NCBI GenBank assembly: GCA_009193005.1
Contig: SDWI01000563.1
Coordinates: forward strand, 15,946 to 79,945
Direction of reading: 5' to 3'
DNA from: Lamellibrachia luymesi
Taxonomy: Eukaryota; Annelida; Polychaeta; Sabellida; Siboglinidae
DNA: 64,000 nt
Shown in pieces: positions 63,201 to 64,000 of the stretch; position 1 is the first letter of the stretch; each line of letters opens with the position of its first letter. Position numbers and translations under genes: made by a program. A model generated the notes under the pieces. It was not told where the DNA came from and made no database searches. It saw only the letters and a list, made by a program, of their open reading frames with translations.

Positions 63201-64000
63201 AGGTTGATGCCAAGATCCTTGCTCTGGACGCCAATGTTGACTGCACCACCGTCCTGGACAACCACGAAGTTGTCACTGGGACCCGCAAGGGGGAGCTAAC
63301 CATCTGGAGCATGCGTACTGGCAAGCAGCTCCGACAACTGGTGGCGCCACCTAGCGGCTACAGCACGTTGCAGCGATCGGGCCGTTCGCCACCAGCCACC
63401 ATGGCCAACGCCCACACCGGTGAGGTGAAGGCCGTGCAGATCTCGCGAGATGGCAGGTTCCTCGTGTCTGCCTCCGCCGATACAACGCTCAAGATCTGGA
63501 ACTTGGAGACGGAGAAACTGTCGTCAACGCTCAAGGGGCACACCGACGAGGTACGTTCTCAGCTCCCTCTTCTAACTTGCAGTCTTCGGGCGTCTGTCTT
63601 CCTGATCTATCTGACCACTTAAAGGTTCTGTTCCAGACTTTGGTGTTTAATTTTAAATAATAATAATAATAATACATCACTGCGGTAAGACAATAATATT
63701 CTTAATAATTTGCAATTGAGACACATTTTAACGTCACAACTACTGTTCAAAATGAAGCTCTTCCCACATTCCATTGTGAATGTATTAAGAAGAAGCACTT
63801 AACATACTTAACTGTCCAAGATGGTTGGGTGATGGTAATAACTGGATAGATCATCGAGCCAGACCAGTGACATTTGATGTCTTTGTGCTGCAGGTGTGGT
63901 GCTGTACGATCTCGAGCGATGATGACATGGTGGTGTCTGGGTCACGTGACGGCACAATCCGCCTGTGGAAGTCAGCTGGTGGTCAGCTGACCTCGCTCTT
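1796..64000 (+). CDS. Neurexin/axotactin-like transmembrane receptor with six inserted LamG-like modules and a cytoplasmic WD40 domain (34 exons, 3' incomplete)
   Basis: This is a single multi-exon gene. The exons join with compatible phases into about 3,388 codons without a stop. Domain order by residue: signal peptide 1-35; LNS1 36-220; EGF-A-like 221-254; six LamG-like jellyroll modules 254-1522; Thr/Pro linker 1523-1580; LNS2 1582-1782; LNS3 1783-1980; EGF-B to 2021; LNS4 2022-2210; LNS5 2211-2386; EGF-C 2387-2426; LNS6 2427-2615; stalk 2616-2693; transmembrane helix 2696-2718; Gly-rich cytoplasmic region to about 2943; linker; WD40 repeats from about 3036 to the window end. The LNS/EGF order is that of alpha-neurexins, which are presynaptic adhesion receptors. 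Arthropod axotactin is a secreted neurexin relative. Binding of a glycan or protein partner outside the cell and scaffolding by the propeller inside are inferences. The true 3' end lies beyond the window, and exon joins have not been tested against transcripts. Confidence 0.9.
2139..2395 (+). repeat. Dispersed repeat, copy downstream of exon 1
   Basis: This is the partner of 391-632 in direct orientation, with about 75-85% identity by eye and an extra C-rich insertion near 2288. It lies just inside intron 1. Confidence 0.7.
3776..3872. repeat. (AC)n then (TA)n microsatellite with a single N at 3826
   Basis: A long AC run to 3825 is followed by one N and a TA run. The N probably marks an assembly gap of unknown size in the repeat. 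Confidence 0.95.
4642..4663. other. Perfect 10-bp stem hairpin
   Basis: The bases aacggcttcc and ggaagccgtt form a perfect inverted repeat around a GT dinucleotide. A related shorter hairpin, cgcttc-tgt-ggaagcg, lies at 4852-4867 on the other side of the microsatellite. Confidence 0.6.
4756..4851. repeat. (ACGC)n then (AC)n microsatellite
   Basis: About 50 bases of ACGC units are followed by about 43 bases of AC units. The Cys/Val-Arg-rich open frame read through here is an artefact of the repeat. Confidence 0.95.
4878..5090. repeat. Degenerate tandem repeat, unit about 67 bp
   Basis: Three to four diverged units begin with words like acagccattattggccc and continue with ttttttaatggcaagcc and gtccggtttaacc. 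It is an old minisatellite-like array inside intron 1. Confidence 0.5.
6452..6956 (+). CDS. Exon 2: rest of LNS1 and Cys-rich EGF-A-like segment
   Basis: The acceptor is ctcgcag at 6445-6451 and the donor is gtgagt at 6957. It enters in phase 0 and leaves in phase 1. The translation continues LNS1 (IRLILNIVNG, DGGWHRVEIRRH, EMFIGGLP, RFRGSIRNVIYGN), residues 86-220. It then gives a 34-residue Cys-rich piece with seven cysteines (NPCRRGCLCV, SCDC, LKC) where alpha-neurexins carry their first EGF repeat. The spacing is irregular for an EGF, so its fold is less certain than that of the later two EGFs. Confidence 0.9.
7096..7226 (-). mobile_element. SINE fragment (3' body), reverse orientation
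   Basis: The words gtgctttacacttcacccc, cagacctgtccattcca and attcagccacgctgc are shared with the SINE at 53366-53566. They also match the reverse complement of the full SINE at 50018-50334. The tRNA head is not visible. Confidence 0.6.
8755..8945. repeat. Low-complexity GACA/GGCA-rich tract
   Basis: This is a degenerate array of gacagac, ggacagg, gcacgcac and gcaggcaag words. It produces Cys-rich open frames on the reverse strand that reflect the repeat rather than a gene. Confidence 0.7.
13198..13288. repeat. 44-bp tandem duplication
   Basis: Two adjacent copies of a 44-base unit start with aattctcataccgcctctcc and differ at about one base. There is no N between them, so it may be real. 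Confidence 0.85.
13625..14067. repeat. 221-bp direct duplication around a single N (13846), probable assembly artefact
   Basis: 13625-13845 and 13847-14067 are the same length and differ at only about three positions. They are separated by one N. This is the pattern left when overlapping contig ends or two haplotypes are joined without merging. Confidence 0.85.
14310..14470. repeat. TA microsatellite with a 55-bp tandem duplication and a single N (14449)
   Basis: TA runs at 14310-14341 and after 14449 surround two copies (about 14349-14403 and 14404-14448) that contain acctaaaccagtaaaagtca. The N marks an unresolved gap in the TA tract. Confidence 0.75.
16087..16846. repeat. 380-bp direct duplication around a single N (16467), probable assembly artefact
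   Basis: 16087-16466 and 16468-16846 are nearly identical, with one base lost in a G run and a few substitutions. They are separated by one N. The open frames starting near 16241 and 16633 are two images of the same sequence. Confidence 0.85.
16170..16227. other. Two adjacent GC-rich hairpins
   Basis: GGGGGGTC-tta-GACCCCCC at 16170-16188 is a perfect 8-bp stem. It is followed by agggggtctt at 16199-16208 paired with aagaccccct at 16218-16227. The same pair recurs in the duplicated copy near 16551-16607. Confidence 0.7.
16633..17037 (+). other. Unrecognised open frame of about 134 codons
   Basis: This is an open frame in intron 2 without an ATG at its left end, since the aligned ATG of the duplicate copy reads acg here. 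Its composition is fairly protein-like, with runs such as NLFIDHPVSRKVSLGNN, but I see no known domain. It may be a remnant of a mobile element. It is not joined to the main gene by any convincing splice pair. Confidence 0.2.
17897..17941. repeat. (GTGC)n microsatellite
   Basis: About eleven GTGC units in intron 2. Confidence 0.95.
18581..18672. repeat. (GT)n then (GTGC)n microsatellite
   Basis: A GT run is followed by about fifteen GTGC units. This is the reverse complement of the compound type seen at 4756-4851. Confidence 0.95.
19952..20671. mobile_element. MITE-like element, about 720 bp, with 28-bp terminal inverted repeats
   Basis: The left end, cagtaggagagagcggggag (19952 on), and the right end at 20644-20671 are inverted copies over 28 bases with about four mismatches. 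The interior has no transposase frame. The terminus resembles that of the element at 25966-26538, which suggests a related non-autonomous DNA transposon. Confidence 0.65.
20881..21077. repeat. 101-bp tandem duplication
   Basis: 20881-20981 is repeated from 20982 with a few differences and a small deletion near the end. No N separates the copies. Confidence 0.85.
21365..21759. repeat. 197-bp direct duplication around a single N (21562), probable assembly artefact
   Basis: 21365-21561 and 21563-21759 have identical length and differ at about two bases, with one N between them. Confidence 0.85.
21836..21877. repeat. GTGC/GTAC/GT microsatellite
   Basis: A short compound array of gcgt, acgt and gt units. 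Confidence 0.85.
22015..22680. mobile_element. Possible foldback/MITE element with GACCCGGGTC motifs at both ends
   Basis: The left part carries tttgacccgggggtaaagtg and tatattgacccgc. The right part carries the reverse complement pattern, ggggatatgacccgggtcaa. The interior is AT-rich without a frame. Exact ends and target duplication are not clear. Confidence 0.4.
22576..22676. repeat. Three 33-bp repeats centred on the palindrome GACCCGGGTC
   Basis: gacctaggtc at 22576 and gacccgggtc at 22609 and 22642 are spaced exactly 33 bases apart. Each is followed by caata and then atgccatggggatat. Every unit has two palindromic cores, a 10-base one and CCATGG. Confidence 0.85.
23105..23165. repeat. 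AC/ACGC microsatellite
   Basis: A compound array of acac and cacg units, related to those at 4756 and 18581. Confidence 0.9.
25966..26538. mobile_element. MITE, 573 bp, with 28-bp terminal inverted repeats
   Basis: 25966-25993 (gtaggagagaccgggtacaa...) and the reverse complement of 26511-26538 agree at 27 of 28 bases. The interior holds further palindromic copies of a gttaca/tgtaac word and no transposase frame. The short GTAGGAGAGA-CGGG start is shared with 19952-20671. Confidence 0.8.
33172..33387 (+). CDS. Exon 3: first LamG-like module (part 1)
   Basis: Acceptor tgttccag, donor gttagt at 33388, phases 1 to 1. It starts module D1 (residues 254-471) and encodes the conserved phrases VGQAIRLDGRNSYVRV and the Cys pair ECFGDLDKC. 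Unlike the other modules, D1 has a further intron directly after this Cys motif. Intron 3 (33388-34360) shows only unique AT-rich sequence. Confidence 0.88.
34361..34518 (+). CDS. Exon 4: first LamG-like module (part 2)
   Basis: Acceptor gttgtag, donor gtacca at 34519, phases 1 to 0. It encodes YTLAFWVNFEKPSDREVVYL and the beta-strand region HGVAMLYDKGN that aligns with the yYy-G-l strand of the sister modules. The 280-base intron 4 is unremarkable. Confidence 0.88.
34799..35078 (+). CDS. Exon 5: first LamG-like module (part 3)
   Basis: Acceptor cttcccag, donor gtatgt at 35079, phases 0 to 1. It encodes GRWYHVSVTWSATDGLSLYL, FMIGRPND and LVDEFNFW, the C-terminal signature of the family. D1 lacks the RD-L-aF ending found in D2-D4. 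Intron 5 (35079-35590) holds no named feature. Confidence 0.9.
35591..36220 (+). CDS. Exon 6: second LamG-like module (single exon)
   Basis: This 630-base exon encodes a whole module (D2, residues 472-681), phases 1 to 1, donor gtgagt. Signatures: GLLLDGRGEYVDAG, the Cys pair TCLGNLSRC, VQLYHRTGRLY, GKWYFVELSWSPDDGLRMFV, LMIGRANSD and FDEMEVWNANRDRL. The acceptor (gtccaatag) has a weak pyrimidine tract, but frame and homology fix it. Intron 6 (36221-36674) holds nothing I can name. Confidence 0.9.
36675..37050 (+). CDS. Exon 7: third LamG-like module (part 1)
   Basis: Acceptor acaaccag, donor gtgagt, phases 1 to 2. It encodes GGLRLDGNTQYVDADYHAGD, the Cys pair DCMGNLDLC and GLAVWYAGGKLHATAKTSTR of module D3 (residues 682-898). 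Intron 7 (37051-37564) may begin with a decayed SINE-like stretch (37057-37200), which is uncertain. Confidence 0.92.
37565..37839 (+). CDS. Exon 8: third LamG-like module (part 2)
   Basis: Acceptor cttacgcag, donor gtaaag, phases 2 to 1. It encodes QWQYLEFAWDPISGLQIYVN, RFYLGRGDG and MDEMEYWHLNRDDLIAF, then LRG at the module border. Confidence 0.92.
38278..38335. repeat. (GGCT)n microsatellite in intron 8
   Basis: About fourteen GGCT units with a few interruptions. The rest of intron 8 (37840-38665) shows no feature. Confidence 0.9.
38666..39304 (+). CDS. Exon 9: fourth LamG-like module (single exon)
   Basis: Acceptor ctttttcag, donor gtatgc, phases 1 to 1. Module D4 (residues 899-1111) is the cleanest copy: GKRDKAIQLDGNGQYLDLG, the Cys pair SCLGNLTQC, VAVYYKDDKLHYSF, DRWYFLEYTWHPEKGLRVYV, VYVGRANRDD and LDDVETWYADRDYLVAFGYL. 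Intron 9 (39305-41221) is 1.9 kb of AT-rich sequence in which I see nothing. Confidence 0.93.
41222..41537 (+). CDS. Exon 10: fifth LamG-like module (part 1)
   Basis: Acceptor gtgtcacag, donor gtaagt, phases 1 to 2. It encodes GNGIRLDGNRQYLTLG, the Cys pair SCFGNLEMC and YSIYSKDGRVHF of module D5 (residues 1112-1317). The intron that follows lies about 15-25 residues earlier in the fold than the one in D3. Confidence 0.92.
41844..42145 (+). CDS. Exon 11: fifth LamG-like module (part 2)
   Basis: Acceptor ttttacatcag, donor gtaatg, phases 2 to 1. It encodes GRWQKVTVSWDETTGLQVFV, VYIGRPNR and IDELEVWYANIDHLKAFDLI. Intron 11 (42146-43194) contains a small 18-base tandem repeat of a ctaccatggtgaaca word near 42920-42962 and otherwise nothing named. 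Confidence 0.92.
43195..43809 (+). CDS. Exon 12: sixth LamG-like module (single exon)
   Basis: Acceptor cttttctccacag, donor gtgagt, phases 1 to 1. Module D6 (residues 1318-1522) encodes NAIYLNGRGQYIDFG, a Cys pair with one extra residue (FCDGDPETSC), VDVYYRNGRLTTDV, DAWYKVDVSWHPRDGLRLYV, FYFGRANTN and VDNIELWYAKRDYLVDRGLV. Intron 12 (43810-44783) has an AT-rich minisatellite at about 43868-43985. Confidence 0.93.
43868..43985. repeat. AT-rich minisatellite in intron 12
   Basis: Three diverged copies of a roughly 40-base unit with the words attgcaattcctattaata and ttcctatatttt. Confidence 0.7.
44784..45136 (+). CDS. Exon 13: Thr/Pro linker and start of LNS2
   Basis: Acceptor gcccttacag, donor gtgagt at 45137, phases 1 to 0. 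Residues 1523-1580 form a Thr/Pro/Arg-rich linker with repeated VTRP, FTRP and VTQP phrases, a likely O-glycosylated spacer between the module block and the neurexin-type region. LNS2 then begins with RFHVKFKTDKPDGLLWYSG. Confidence 0.92.
45137..46157. other. Intron 13 with a tRNA-like SINE remnant
   Basis: Around 45555-45605 the sequence gactcctaacctggaggtca followed by gggtttaaaccc resembles a decayed tRNA anticodon arm and B box. It is probably the head of an old SINE. The remainder is AT-rich with nothing named. Confidence 0.35.
46158..46295 (+). CDS. Exon 14: LNS2 (part 2)
   Basis: Acceptor ctctctcaccag, donor gtatga, phases 0 to 0. It encodes AALILVVEYNDGRNQRKDRF and RLDDSNWHNVFINRDGRK, the central strands of a laminin-G fold. 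Intron 14 (46296-46764) holds nothing I can name. Confidence 0.9.
46765..46926 (+). CDS. Exon 15: LNS2 (part 3)
   Basis: It encodes VTLTVDGEEHDY, GHVYLGGSNN and TNLRGSVEV, phases 0 to 0. The acceptor (ttatttgttgaag) is weak and the donor is gtaata. The join is supported by the smooth LNS reading from RDGRK into VTLTVDG. The Cys that usually follows the FRG motif in this position is absent. Confidence 0.82.
47030..47095 (+). mobile_element. SINE 3' tail remnant in intron 15
   Basis: The words gtaaagcgccatg and gtgctctataaatattgta followed by an ATT-rich tail resemble the 3' end of the tRNA-derived SINEs in this window. Confidence 0.35.
47550..47675 (+). CDS. Exon 16: end of LNS2
   Basis: Acceptor cttctccctag, donor gtaagt, phases 0 to 0. 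It encodes AKITGDGFPTDIDL, YYVYEGGN and RTRVIDRTA. No cysteine is present, so LNS2 lacks the C-terminal disulfide usual in neurexins. Intron 16 carries a 25-base tandem repeat near 47697-47756. Confidence 0.88.
48064..48781 (+). CDS. Exon 17: LNS3 and EGF-B
   Basis: Acceptor cccacatcccag, donor gtgagt at 48782, phases 0 to 1. One 718-base exon encodes a full LNS domain (ISLRFKTIEPNGLLLFCGG, FLALEMFDGIVYFVVNFGDG, FLYVGGVDN, FFVGCLWDLRVN, GCQS). An EGF repeat with six cysteines follows (CAVGPCANGICHD, YFCDCAATPYTSTRC). The LNS-EGF pairing corresponds to L3-EGF-B of alpha-neurexins. Intron 17 (48782-49248) holds nothing named. Confidence 0.93.
49249..49466 (+). CDS. Exon 18: LNS4 (part 1)
   Basis: Acceptor aacttttccag, donor gtttgt, phases 1 to 0. 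It encodes DISLRFKTVKTDGLLFSTSN and FMRVSLEGGRGKLETYIAG, a standard LNS N-terminal half. Confidence 0.9.
49968..50645. repeat. Composite repeat in intron 18 with acaccaaccagacc motifs
   Basis: The word ttacacaccaaccagaccga at about 49975 recurs in related form near 50463 and 50562. The right end (gatcgggctggtttgtact) resembles its reverse complement. A SINE lies inside it. It may be an old inverted-repeat element with an insertion. Confidence 0.35.
50018..50334 (+). mobile_element. tRNA-derived SINE, nearly full length
   Basis: The head has a tRNA-like A box (tggtagcataatggttagaa) and B box (gggttcgaagcc). The body contains ctgaatgctt, tggaatgaacaggtctgcca and gtgaagtgtaaagtgctttg, and the tail ends in ttataataacgtacctttac. 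Reverse-complement relatives occur at 7096-7226 and 53366-53566, and a decayed head is at about 52395-52470. Confidence 0.8.
50674..50782 (+). CDS. Exon 19: LNS4 (part 2)
   Basis: Acceptor gttgttgtag, donor gtaagt, phases 0 to 1. It encodes LSDDEWHTMFIKRRADYIEA followed by WVDDC, matching the W-H central strand of LNS folds. Two cysteines (YFC and DDC) lie in unusual positions. Intron 19 (50783-51181) has nothing named. Confidence 0.88.
51182..51422 (+). CDS. Exon 20: end of LNS4
   Basis: Acceptor gtcatcacag, donor gtttgt, phases 1 to 2. It encodes YTLDIHDISVASLGVD, NFVGHMQNFFFDKYHFFELL and the linker to LNS5. The FVG-motif position lacks Cys (FVGHM), as in LNS2. Intron 20 (51423-51922) is AT-rich. 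Confidence 0.88.
51923..52202 (+). CDS. Exon 21: LNS5 (part 1)
   Basis: Acceptor tgcctcag, donor gtgggt, phases 2 to 0. It encodes LDFKFMFKTKEKEGLLFYND, FLAIELVNGYVHLALNDGSG and LNDDEWHLVSVKQSG, a textbook neurexin-type LNS. Confidence 0.92.
52395..52470 (-). mobile_element. Decayed tRNA-derived SINE head in intron 21
   Basis: Read on the minus strand, ctatcataatggctagaaca and ccaggttttgagtc align with the A and B boxes of the SINE at 50018. The body is not recognisable. Confidence 0.45.
52642..52888 (+). CDS. Exon 22: end of LNS5
   Basis: Acceptor ccttttcgcag, donor gtatgc, phases 0 to 1. It encodes LTGELYIGGVPRHMYASLP, NSFAGCLATIRINGKLYNI and TAGCTG, with the C-terminal Cys pair intact. 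Confidence 0.93.
53366..53566 (-). mobile_element. tRNA-derived SINE body, reverse orientation
   Basis: The sequence agtacgttcttatatagcgc followed by ggtatccagtccttgggact is the reverse complement of the SINE tail at 50280-50330. The match continues through tttacacttcacctctggca and attcagccacgctgc. Confidence 0.7.
54035..54120. other. Perfect 13-bp inverted repeat with a 60-base loop
   Basis: gaaatgtgggctc at 54035-54047 and gagcccacatttc at 54108-54120 are exact inverted copies. Confidence 0.8.
54376..54495 (+). CDS. Exon 23: EGF-C
   Basis: Acceptor ctgtttacag, donor gtacat, phases 1 to 1. The 120-base exon encodes one EGF repeat with six cysteines: YCGDNTCSRYGVCHEG, FICDCNMTSFVGRIC. It sits between LNS5 and LNS6 as in neurexins. 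Confidence 0.95.
54866..55044 (+). CDS. Exon 24: LNS6 (part 1)
   Basis: Acceptor ctatttacag, donor gtcagt, phases 1 to 0. It encodes IVIYTYDTPIDTSTDRLAFG and TIFRADSATSADYIEGKL. Loss of a classic polypyrimidine context at the donor side does not affect the frame. Intron 24 (55045-55390) has nothing named. Confidence 0.9.
55391..55562 (+). CDS. Exon 25: LNS6 (part 2)
   Basis: Acceptor cctccaacacag, donor gtaggt, phases 0 to 1. It encodes NGYLVMLYDIGNGQRRLVEK, FDDGQYHYVSFVRTGANATM and RVDDFP. Confidence 0.92.
55725..55932 (-). pseudogene. LINE reverse-transcriptase C-terminal fragment in intron 25
   Basis: On the minus strand a frame reads LFVPRVETN, TFSVAAPTLWNPLPVRVRS. This is the end typical of reverse-transcriptase proteins of Jockey/CR1-type non-LTR retrotransposons. 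It is truncated and isolated, hence dead. Confidence 0.75.
56091..56192 (+). CDS. Exon 26: LNS6 (part 3)
   Basis: Acceptor ttctgtccacag, donor gtaagt, phases 1 to 1. It encodes VHLFNELAVVKVGGKV and YDYFDGIIAG, the strand preceding the last LNS hairpin. Confidence 0.92.
56377..56411. other. Assembly gap (35 N) inside a TA microsatellite
   Basis: N run flanked by TATA repeats in intron 26. Its real length is unknown. Confidence 0.98.
56598..56712 (+). CDS. Exon 27: end of LNS6
   Basis: Acceptor tcgtgtag, donor gtgagt, phases 1 to 2. It encodes GVYFNGVRIIDRGIAQDVRV followed by FNLPQPV. It matches the end of a neurexin LNS6, where cysteines are normally lacking. Confidence 0.9.
57200..57248 (+). 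other. Possible alternative terminal exon giving a secreted form
   Basis: A good acceptor (ttcaatctttcag) is followed in the phase left by exon 27 by 15 codons (RRRSMFHDLHRPITL) and a TAA. An ATTAAA lies about 44 bases further on. If used, the protein would end before the membrane helix. This is speculative: such patterns arise by chance in AT-rich introns. Confidence 0.2.
57449..58430 (+). CDS. Exon 28: stalk, transmembrane helix and Gly-rich cytoplasmic tail
   Basis: Acceptor ctactttcag, donor gtgagg, phases 2 to 0. The 982-base exon encodes a Pro/Val then Gly-rich stalk (residues 2616-2693) and one hydrophobic helix (AIAGAFLGILAAASGIMW, residues about 2696-2718, bases 57687-57755). A basic-edged juxtamembrane YKLKPG comes next, then over 200 residues rich in Gly, Ala and Ser with scattered aromatic phrases (NFVDYFSSMSAV, GIANYIGGLQRITRAAQTDL, IVVDELPPPTL). 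The PPP motif and tyrosines could bind signalling adaptors, which is inference. A Pro-rich frame on the reverse strand is only the shadow of the Gly codons. Confidence 0.93.
59110..59331 (+). CDS. Exon 29: cytoplasmic linker
   Basis: Acceptor gttcctccaccag, donor gtgtgt, phases 0 to 0. It encodes a low-complexity segment with APAPAPVPPGYN, Ser/Ala/Gly runs and NLSPVMFDSSASYTMQ. No domain is recognised; it is probably a flexible spacer between the membrane tail and the propeller. Intron 28 before it (58431-59109) is AT-rich with nothing named. Confidence 0.88.
59697..60368. mobile_element. piggyBac-like MITE with TTAA target duplication
   Basis: TTAA at 59697-59700 and 60365-60368 flanks an element that begins CCCATTAGGCCCCA and ends TGGGGTCTAATGGG. 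The 14-base termini are inverted copies with one mismatch. TTAA duplication plus a CCC start is the hallmark of piggyBac-type transposons. No transposase is present. The sequences on either side join into another repeat end, so the insertion is nested. Confidence 0.8.
60577..60750 (+). CDS. Exon 30: first WD40 repeat
   Basis: Acceptor ttcctgacag, donor gtaatt, phases 0 to 0. After a short linker it encodes VDCVLLSSDSRNVVTSSIYG and PPQVWDMR, the first WD40 blade (ends WD). It is followed after splicing by TGEL, the usual continuation. Confidence 0.92.
60751..61344. other. Intron 30
   Basis: 594 bases of AT-rich DNA. I see no repeat or gene in it. Confidence 0.6.
61345..61506 (+). CDS. Exon 31: second WD40 repeat (part)
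   Basis: Acceptor ctgttttttacag, donor gtatgc, phases 0 to 0. It encodes TGELTHIMAGENLSSTDLHL followed by ACNDTLLVGQV and an insertion (QIDPTDTMATNRLHHRK) before the WD end supplied by the next exon. Confidence 0.9.
61852..61980. repeat. AT-rich tandem repeat in intron 31, unit about 26 bp
   Basis: Four to five diverged units with ttataatatttatgataatg and gattttagaatatt. Confidence 0.75.
62099..62422 (+). CDS. Exon 32: WD40 repeats 2 (end), 3 and 4 (start)
   Basis: Acceptor cattgcaatag, donor gtaaat, phases 0 to 0. It encodes IWDFASGQPLDM, then CLMNDGQRIVLAR with ILLWDLLGNELIRQL, then YLTISKDNRYVVAGFQNS with FVVFDLSRDPRAK. These are three WD40-type strand groups with variable inserts. Confidence 0.93.
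62566..63100 (-). pseudogene. Broken LINE reverse-transcriptase fragment in intron 32
   Basis: The minus strand reads LPKFADDTKVFRKV (the catalytic FADD box) and then KNLRNDLDKLVKW. KDLGITISADMKVSEQC and YLVRPHLEYCIQAW follow. These are hallmarks of CR1/Jockey-like non-LTR reverse transcriptases. Frameshifts are present, and an 80-base segment (NFGKCKCLHTGHGN) occurs twice, at about 62570-62655 and 62868-62950, so the copy is rearranged as well as truncated. Confidence 0.85.
63203..63550 (+). CDS. Exon 33: WD40 repeats 4 (end), 5 and 6
   Basis: Acceptor cactccccgcag, donor gtacgt, phases 0 to 0. It encodes VDCTTVLDNHEVVTGTRKGE, LTIWSMRTGKQLRQL, a loop, then the classical repeat HTGEVKAVQISRDGRFLVSA, SADTTLKIWNLETEKL and KGHTDE. 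The GH and WN positions are intact. Confidence 0.95.
63894..64000 (+). CDS. Exon 34: seventh WD40 repeat, cut by the window end
   Basis: Acceptor tttgtgctgcag, phase 0. It encodes VWCCTISSDDDMVVSGSRDG followed by TIRLWKSAGGQLTSL and is still open at base 64000. More WD40 repeats and the stop codon should lie downstream. Intron 33 (63551-63893) has an AAT-rich run and nothing else. Confidence 0.92.
   Translation, partial: MWCCTISSDDDMVVSGSRDGTIRLWKSAGGQLTSL

Noticed and set aside
1..64000. CRISPR arrays, rRNA genes, intact tRNA genes, operons
   Set aside because: None seen. The tandem repeats lack spacer structure, tRNA-like sequences are SINE heads, and the gene structure is spliced and animal-like.

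Overview
The window is animal nuclear DNA, most likely from a marine invertebrate bilaterian. It has AT-rich introns, GC-rich exons with GT-AG borders, tRNA-derived SINEs, decayed non-LTR retrotransposons, MITEs and long AC/TA/ACGC microsatellites. I cannot place the phylum from sequence alone. I see no bacterial features.

Almost everything belongs to one plus-strand gene that starts at about 1796 and runs off the right edge. I chained 34 coding exons by matching splice sites, reading phase and protein continuity. They give an uninterrupted reading frame of about 3,388 codons with no stop inside the window. The predicted protein has a signal peptide, then LNS1 and a Cys-rich EGF-like segment (exons 1-2). 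Next come six tandem LamG-like jellyroll modules of about 205-218 residues (exons 3-12) and a Thr/Pro linker with LNS2 (13-16). LNS3 plus EGF (17), LNS4 (18-20), LNS5 (21-22), EGF (23) and LNS6 (24-27) follow. Exon 28 carries a stalk, one transmembrane helix and a Gly-rich tail. Exons 30-34 encode WD40 repeats that continue past the window. If the six-module block is removed, the ectodomain has the LNS/EGF order of an alpha-neurexin. The gene is therefore best described as neurexin/axotactin-like, with two additions: a six-module lectin-like insert and a cytoplasmic WD40 propeller.

Layout: 1-1795 holds an AT-rich repeat, one copy of a dispersed repeat and a CpG-dense promoter-like region. 1796-6956 holds exons 1-2. 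6957-33171 is a 26 kb intron with at least three MITE or foldback elements, SINE pieces, microsatellites and no convincing nested gene. 33172-43809 holds the six-module block, in which every module border is a phase-1 intron. 44784-56712 holds the neurexin-type ectodomain. 57449-64000 holds the membrane segment and the intracellular WD40 part. Introns in the 3' half carry SINEs, two LINE fragments and a piggyBac-like MITE nested in another repeat.

Assembly caution: three isolated single N characters (13846, 16467, 21562) are flanked by near-identical direct copies of 197-380 bp. They look like unmerged contig overlaps rather than real duplications. None touches a coding exon.
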